Position numbers and translations under genes: made by a program. Source: JBFKAV01 sp041621405 (GTDB taxonomy: Bacteria; Pseudomonadota; Alphaproteobacteria; Rhodobacterales; Rhodobacteraceae). Taken from it: a DNA stretch of 33,807 bases. The stretch is taken from assembly GCA_041621405.1 (NCBI GenBank), contig JBFKAV010000017.1:1-33807 (forward strand). The letters run 5' to 3'. Below, piece by piece: positions 30,881-33,807 of this stretch (the first letter of the stretch is position 1; every line of letters begins with the position of its first letter). The notes below the pieces were generated by a model. It was not told where the DNA came from, did no database searches, and saw nothing but the letters and a program-made list of their open reading frames with translations.

Positions 30881-31527
30881 CCGAACGCGACCCGACCCTT
30901 TTCGCGGCGCCGCCGCTGGCCGAGCAGGAGCGCATGGTGGAGGCGATCCTCTTCGCCACCGCCGAACCGGTGACGGTGGCCGAGCTCGAGGCGCGGATGC
31001 CGCATGGCTCCGATCCCTCCGAGGCCCTGGCGATGCTGCGCAAGCGCTACGAGGGGCGCGGGGTGCGGGTGGTGAAGGTGGGCGATGCCTGGGGCTTCCG
31101 CACCGCGCCCGACCTCGGCTTCCTGCTGCAGAAGGAAACGGTGGAGACGCGCAAGCTCTCCCGCGCCGCGATCGAGACGCTGGCGATCATTGCCTATCAC
31201 CAGCCGGCCACCCGCGCCGAGATCGAGGAGATCCGTGGCGTCTCGGTCAGCCGAGGCACGGTGGACCAGCTTCTCGAACAGGGCTGGATCCGGTTCGGCC
31301 GCCGGAAGATGACACCGGGCCGCCCGGTGACCTATGTTGTGACCCAGGAGTTCCTCGACCAGTTCGGGCTCGAGAGCGCGCGCGATCTGCCGGGGCTGAA
31401 GGAGCTTCGCGCCGCGGGGCTGCTCGACAACAGGCCGCCGCCCGGCGGCGAAGGGCTGCCGGGCGGCGGCGAGGTGGACGAGGAGGACGCGGACGGTCTC
31501 GGCCAATCCGAGATGTTCGAAGAATGA
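30877..31527 (+). CDS. scpB: Segregation and condensation protein B
   Basis: This 216-residue protein consists of two winged-helix domains that dimerise and bind ScpA. EAILFATAEPVTVAELEARMP starts the first. KLSRAAIETLAIIAYHQPATRAEIEEIRGVSVSRGTVDQLLEQGWI is the conserved second domain with the ScpA interface. A Gly/Pro/acidic tail (about 180-216) is typical of alphaproteobacterial members. The GTG start at 30877 overlaps the scpA stop (GTGA). Confidence 0.95.
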   Translation: MTERDPTLFAAPPLAEQERMVEAILFATAEPVTVAELEARMPHGSDPSEALAMLRKRYEGRGVRVVKVGDAWGFRTAPDLGFLLQKETVETRKLSRAAIETLAIIAYHQPATRAEIEEIRGVSVSRGTVDQLLEQGWIRFGRRKMTPGRPVTYVVTQEFLDQFGLESARDLPGLKELRAAGLLDNRPPPGGEGLPGGGEVDEEDADGLGQSEMFEE

Positions 31528-31543
31528 TCGGAAGGATTCTGCG

Positions 31544-31759
31544 ATGAACTTGGATCAGATTTTCCGGATGGCCCAGCGGCTGTTCCTACGCCGACTGATC
31601 AACAAGGGGATCAATGTCGGCATCGACTACGCCTCACGCCGCGGCAAGCCGGCCTCCGAGACGACCCCCGAGGACCGGGACCTGGCGAAGAAAGGCAAGG
31701 ACGTCGCCAAGAACGCGCGCCGCATGGCGCGGATGGGTCGCCGGATGGGACGGTTCTAA
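31544..31759 (+). CDS. Small basic hypothetical protein after scpB
   Basis: This 71-residue highly basic protein begins MNLDQIFRMAQRLFLRRLINKGINVG and ends in a Lys/Arg/Met-rich helix (KDVAKNARRMARMGRRMGRF). The first part could form an amphipathic helix. There is no clear transmembrane segment, so it is not TatA, which often follows scpB in other alphaproteobacteria. It lies 16 bases after scpB, with no separate promoter visible. The function is unknown; nucleic-acid or membrane-surface binding is suggested by the charge only. Confidence 0.7.
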   Translation: MNLDQIFRMAQRLFLRRLINKGINVGIDYASRRGKPASETTPEDRDLAKKGKDVAKNARRMARMGRRMGRF

Positions 31760-31820
31760 GACCGGCGGGCGCGAGGCGATCACCTGGACATCGCAGCGCT
31801 CGGGCAGAGGGCGGCCGGCG

Positions 31821-32507
31821 TCAGTAACTGCGGATCAGGCCGACGAGCCGGCCCTGCACCTTCACCTGGTCGGCGCGCAGCACACGGGTCTCATAGTCCG
31901 GGTTCGCGGCCTCGAGCGCGATCATGTCGCCGCGGCGGCGAAAGCGTTTCAGCGTCGCCTCGTGTCCCTCGACCAGCGCCACCACGATGTCGCCGTTCTC
32001 GGCGGTGACCTGCTCGCGGATCACGACAACGTCGCCGTCGTTGATGCCGGCCTCGATCATCGAATCGCCGCGCACTTCGAGCGCATAGTGCTGGCCCGAG
32101 CCCGCGAGCATCGAGCCCGGCACGGCGACGTGATGCGAGACCTCGCTGATCGCCTCGATCGGCGTGCCGGCGGCGATGCGGCCCATCACCGGCAATTCGA
32201 GCACGTGCACCGGTTCGACCGACATCGCCTGGGCCGGGCGGCCGGGCCGATCGCCCTCGATGACGCGGGGGGCGAAACCGGGCCGTTCCAGCGCCTCGGG
32301 CAGTTTGACGATCTCGATCGCGCGGGCGCGATGGGCGAGGCGGCGGATGAAGCCGCGTTCCTCGAGCGCGGTGATCAGCCGGTGGATCCCGGACTTGGAG
32401 CGCAGGTCCAGCGCCTCCTTCATCTCGTCGAAGGACGGCGGCACGCCGTCGCGTTGAAGGCGTTTGTGAATGAATTCAAGTAGATCGAGCTGTTTTCGCG
32501 TGAGCAT
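31821..32507 (-). CDS. lexA: LexA repressor of the SOS response
   Basis: This 228-residue repressor has an N-terminal winged helix (1-65; MLTRKQLDLLEFIHKRL and LRSKSGIHRLITALEERGFI) and a C-terminal self-cleavage domain. The cleavage site is Ala113-Gly114 in GRIAAGTP. The catalytic dyad is Ser149 (RGDSMIEAGI) and Lys187 (ATLKRF). The ATG at 32507 is chosen over 32528 because GGAGGGGG lies just upstream and MLTRKQ is the conserved start. RecA filaments on single-stranded DNA trigger cleavage. Its promoter contains its own SOS box. The position downstream of moaC-moeA is typical of Rhodobacterales. Confidence 0.97.
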   Translation of the reverse strand: MLTRKQLDLLEFIHKRLQRDGVPPSFDEMKEALDLRSKSGIHRLITALEERGFIRRLAHRARAIEIVKLPEALERPGFAPRVIEGDRPGRPAQAMSVEPVHVLELPVMGRIAAGTPIEAISEVSHHVAVPGSMLAGSGQHYALEVRGDSMIEAGINDGDVVVIREQVTAENGDIVVALVEGHEATLKRFRRRGDMIALEAANPDYETRVLRADQVKVQGRLVGLIRSY

Positions 32508-32540
32508 TGCCCCCTCCGCGCAGTCCATTCGTTCGCGGAC

Positions 32541-32555
32541 GTTCTACGCACGTTC
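32541..32555. promoter_or_regulatory. SOS box at the lexA promoter
   Basis: GTTC-TACGCAC-GTTC on the plus strand (GAAC-N7-GAAC in lexA direction) is an exact alphaproteobacterial LexA operator. A third GTTC, at 32531-32534, precedes it with N6 spacing. It covers the -10 element, so LexA would repress its own gene. Confidence 0.88.
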
Positions 32556-32569
32556 CCGTTTTGTGTCAA
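32541..32569 (-). promoter_or_regulatory. lexA promoter
   Basis: On the minus strand a perfect TTGACA (32564-32569) is followed after 17 bases by TAGAAC (32541-32546). It lies in the 68-base gap between the moeA stop and the lexA start, giving a leader of roughly 27 bases. It lets lexA be expressed independently of moaC-moeA. Confidence 0.85.
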
Positions 32570-32575
32570 CGACTC

Positions 32576-33751
32576 TTACCCGAGCGGCAGGAAGGGTACC
32601 GATTCGCCGGCTTGTCGTGGCGGATCGGCCACGGGGCGGATCAGCAGCGCATTGGCCTCCGACAGCACCGACAAAAGCGAGCTGTCCTGCCGCTCGAAGG
32701 GGGTGATGGTGCTGGCATCGAGCCGGGCCCGCATGTAATGGGTGCGGGCCCCGTTTGCCGCGACATTGGCGCCGAGCACGGAGGTCAGCGGCTTCGGCAG
32801 CGGGTCGGGCAGGGCCTGCATCGCGCGGAGCATCGGCGCCAGGAACAGAAGCCCGCAGACCAAAGCGGAAACGGGGTTTCCCGGCAGCCCCAGCATCGCG
32901 GCGCGTGCGAAGCGGCCGGACATCAGCGGCTTGCCGGGGCGCATCGCGACCTTGTGGAAGGCCATCTCGACGCCGAGCTCCTGCGCCACGCGCGCCACCA
33001 GGTCGTGCTCGCCGACCGAGGCGCCGCCGATGGTGACGACGAGGTCGGCGCCCTCGGCCAGCCCGAACACCGCCCTGAGCGAGGCCTCGGTGTCGGCGGC
33101 GACCGGGAGGATCCGGGCGCGGCCGCCCTCGGCCTCGACGATCGCCTTCAGCCCGAAGAGGTTCGAGCCGACGATCTGGTCCTCGCCCGGGGCATCGCCA
33201 GGCATCACGATCTCATCGCCGGTCGCGATCAGCGCAACCTCGGGCCGGCGGTAGACGCTGAGCCTAGGCAGGTTCATCGCGGCGAGAAGCGAAAGCTCGG
33301 CCGGGCCGAGGCGGCGCGGGGCGGCGAGGCCGGCGCCGAGGGCGAAATCGGAGCCGAAAGGGCGGATGTTCGAGCCGTCGCCAAGGCCTTCGAGGATTCT
33401 GATGTGGCCGCTGTCGCGGGCCACGTCCTCCTGGATCACGATGGCGTCGGCGCCTTCGGGAACCGGCGCGCCAGTGAAGATGCGAACCGCCTGTCCGGGG
33501 CCGACAGCGCCCTTGAAGCGGCGGCCGGCGGCGGCCTCGCCGATGACGGCGAACTCGGCGTCCGGCTTCAGCTCCGCGGCGCGGAGCGCGTAGCCGTCCA
33601 TCGCCGCGGCGTCGAACGGGGGCTGGGCGCGGGCGGCCTTTGCGTCGGCGGCAAGCACCCGGCCCGCGGCCTCGGCGATCGGCACGGTCTCGGCGGCAAG
33701 CGGCCGGGCGATCTCGAGGACCTGGGCAGTGGCCTCCTCGACAGAGATCAT
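32576..33751 (-). CDS. moeA: Molybdopterin molybdotransferase MoeA
   Basis: This 391-residue enzyme inserts molybdate into adenylylated molybdopterin. FDAAAMDGYALR (46-57) and IFTGAPVPEGADAIVIQED (about 91-109) mark the MoeA N-terminal domains. The central MoCF-binding domain has ATGDEI, GGASVGEHD, MRPGKPLMSGRF and LGLPGNPVSALVC. A C-terminal beta domain follows. The start codon overlaps the moaC stop as ATGA, so the two cofactor genes are coupled. lexA follows with its own promoter. Confidence 0.95.
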   Translation of the reverse strand: MISVEEATAQVLEIARPLAAETVPIAEAAGRVLAADAKAARAQPPFDAAAMDGYALRAAELKPDAEFAVIGEAAAGRRFKGAVGPGQAVRIFTGAPVPEGADAIVIQEDVARDSGHIRILEGLGDGSNIRPFGSDFALGAGLAAPRRLGPAELSLLAAMNLPRLSVYRRPEVALIATGDEIVMPGDAPGEDQIVGSNLFGLKAIVEAEGGRARILPVAADTEASLRAVFGLAEGADLVVTIGGASVGEHDLVARVAQELGVEMAFHKVAMRPGKPLMSGRFARAAMLGLPGNPVSALVCGLLFLAPMLRAMQALPDPLPKPLTSVLGANVAANGARTHYMRARLDASTITPFERQDSSLLSVLSEANALLIRPVADPPRQAGESVPFLPLG

Positions 33752-33807
33752 TCCGCCTCGTAACGGCCTGATTTGCCGCCCTCTTTCAGCGCGAGGCGGA
33801 TATTGCC
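33748..33807 (-). CDS. moaC: Cyclic pyranopterin monophosphate synthase MoaC, C-terminal end (partial)
   Basis: Only the last 19 residues are visible: GNIRLALKEGGKSGRYEAE. The LxxKEGGKSGxY ending is the conserved C-terminus of MoaC, which completes the first step of molybdopterin synthesis with MoaA. The TGA stop (33750-33748) overlaps the moeA ATG. The rest lies beyond the window edge. Identification rests on the short tail and on the moeA neighbour. Confidence 0.8.
   Translation of the reverse strand, partial: GNIRLALKEGGKSGRYEAE

Noticed and set aside
31760..31820. Terminator between the converging scpB-side transcript and lexA
   Set aside because: No stem with a T-run is visible in either direction in these 61 bases.

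Overview
The window is a stretch of very high-G+C bacterial chromosome, almost certainly from an alphaproteobacterium of the order Rhodobacterales (Rhodobacter/Paracoccus relatives). The reasons are the gene sets and their order: rluA-type synthase / DUF6476 / rpoH; SUV3-like helicase - S4 protein - fdxA - carD; argS - SPOR protein - nagZ - scpA - scpB; and moaC - moeA - lexA. The lexA promoter also carries an alphaproteobacterial SOS box, GTTC-N7-GTTC. No rRNA, tRNA, transposase, integrase, phage gene or CRISPR array was found. The content is mostly core and soft-core, and no gap between genes exceeds 300 bases.

Layout. (1) 1-2254, plus: end of a sugar ABC transporter ATPase, an SGNH esterase/acyltransferase, a FucU-type mutarotase and a ribokinase-family kinase, which look like one carbohydrate operon. 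(2) 2251-4853, minus: a bacterial ATP-dependent DNA ligase and its metallo-beta-lactamase-fold exonuclease, without their usual helicase and phosphoesterase partners. (3) 5015-7346, plus: OsmC-like peroxide reductase and an M3 oligopeptidase. (4) 7474-10722, minus: DUF4389 protein, host-attachment-family protein, Gfo/Idh/MocA oxidoreductase and a large membrane protein with an isoprenylcysteine-methyltransferase-like end. (5) 10951-12267: a glutathione S-transferase divergent from a TetR regulator across a clear palindromic operator. (6) 12286-14686: rpoH and an RluA-type pseudouridine synthase on the minus strand, with DUF6476 divergent. (7) 14767-16024, minus: SCP2 protein and alpha/beta hydrolase. 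(8) 16096-21252, plus: TPR protein, SUV3-like helicase, S4 protein, ferredoxin FdxA, CarD and a textbook terminator. (9) 21285-26165: exonuclease III plus a coupled small protein, CDP-alcohol phosphatidyltransferase, HI0933-type flavoprotein, A-type Fe-S carrier and dGTPase-like HD hydrolase. (10) 26383-31759, plus: argS, SPOR protein, nagZ, scpA, scpB and a small basic protein, largely overlapping end to start. (11) 31821-33807, minus: moaC (end only), moeA, and lexA with its own promoter.

Most noteworthy. The rpoH promoter at 13227-13273 is covered by two GAAC/GTTC-N7 direct repeats in mirror arrangement, identical in core to the box at the lexA promoter. A third copy lies in the first codons of rpoH. 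This suggests that LexA may control the heat-shock sigma factor. The same leader holds a hairpin whose loop is complementary to the rpoH Shine-Dalgarno sequence. Two 69-bp intergenic repeat elements (23120-23188 and, inverted, 26225-26293) share conserved ends, while their central hairpins differ in sequence and keep their pairing.
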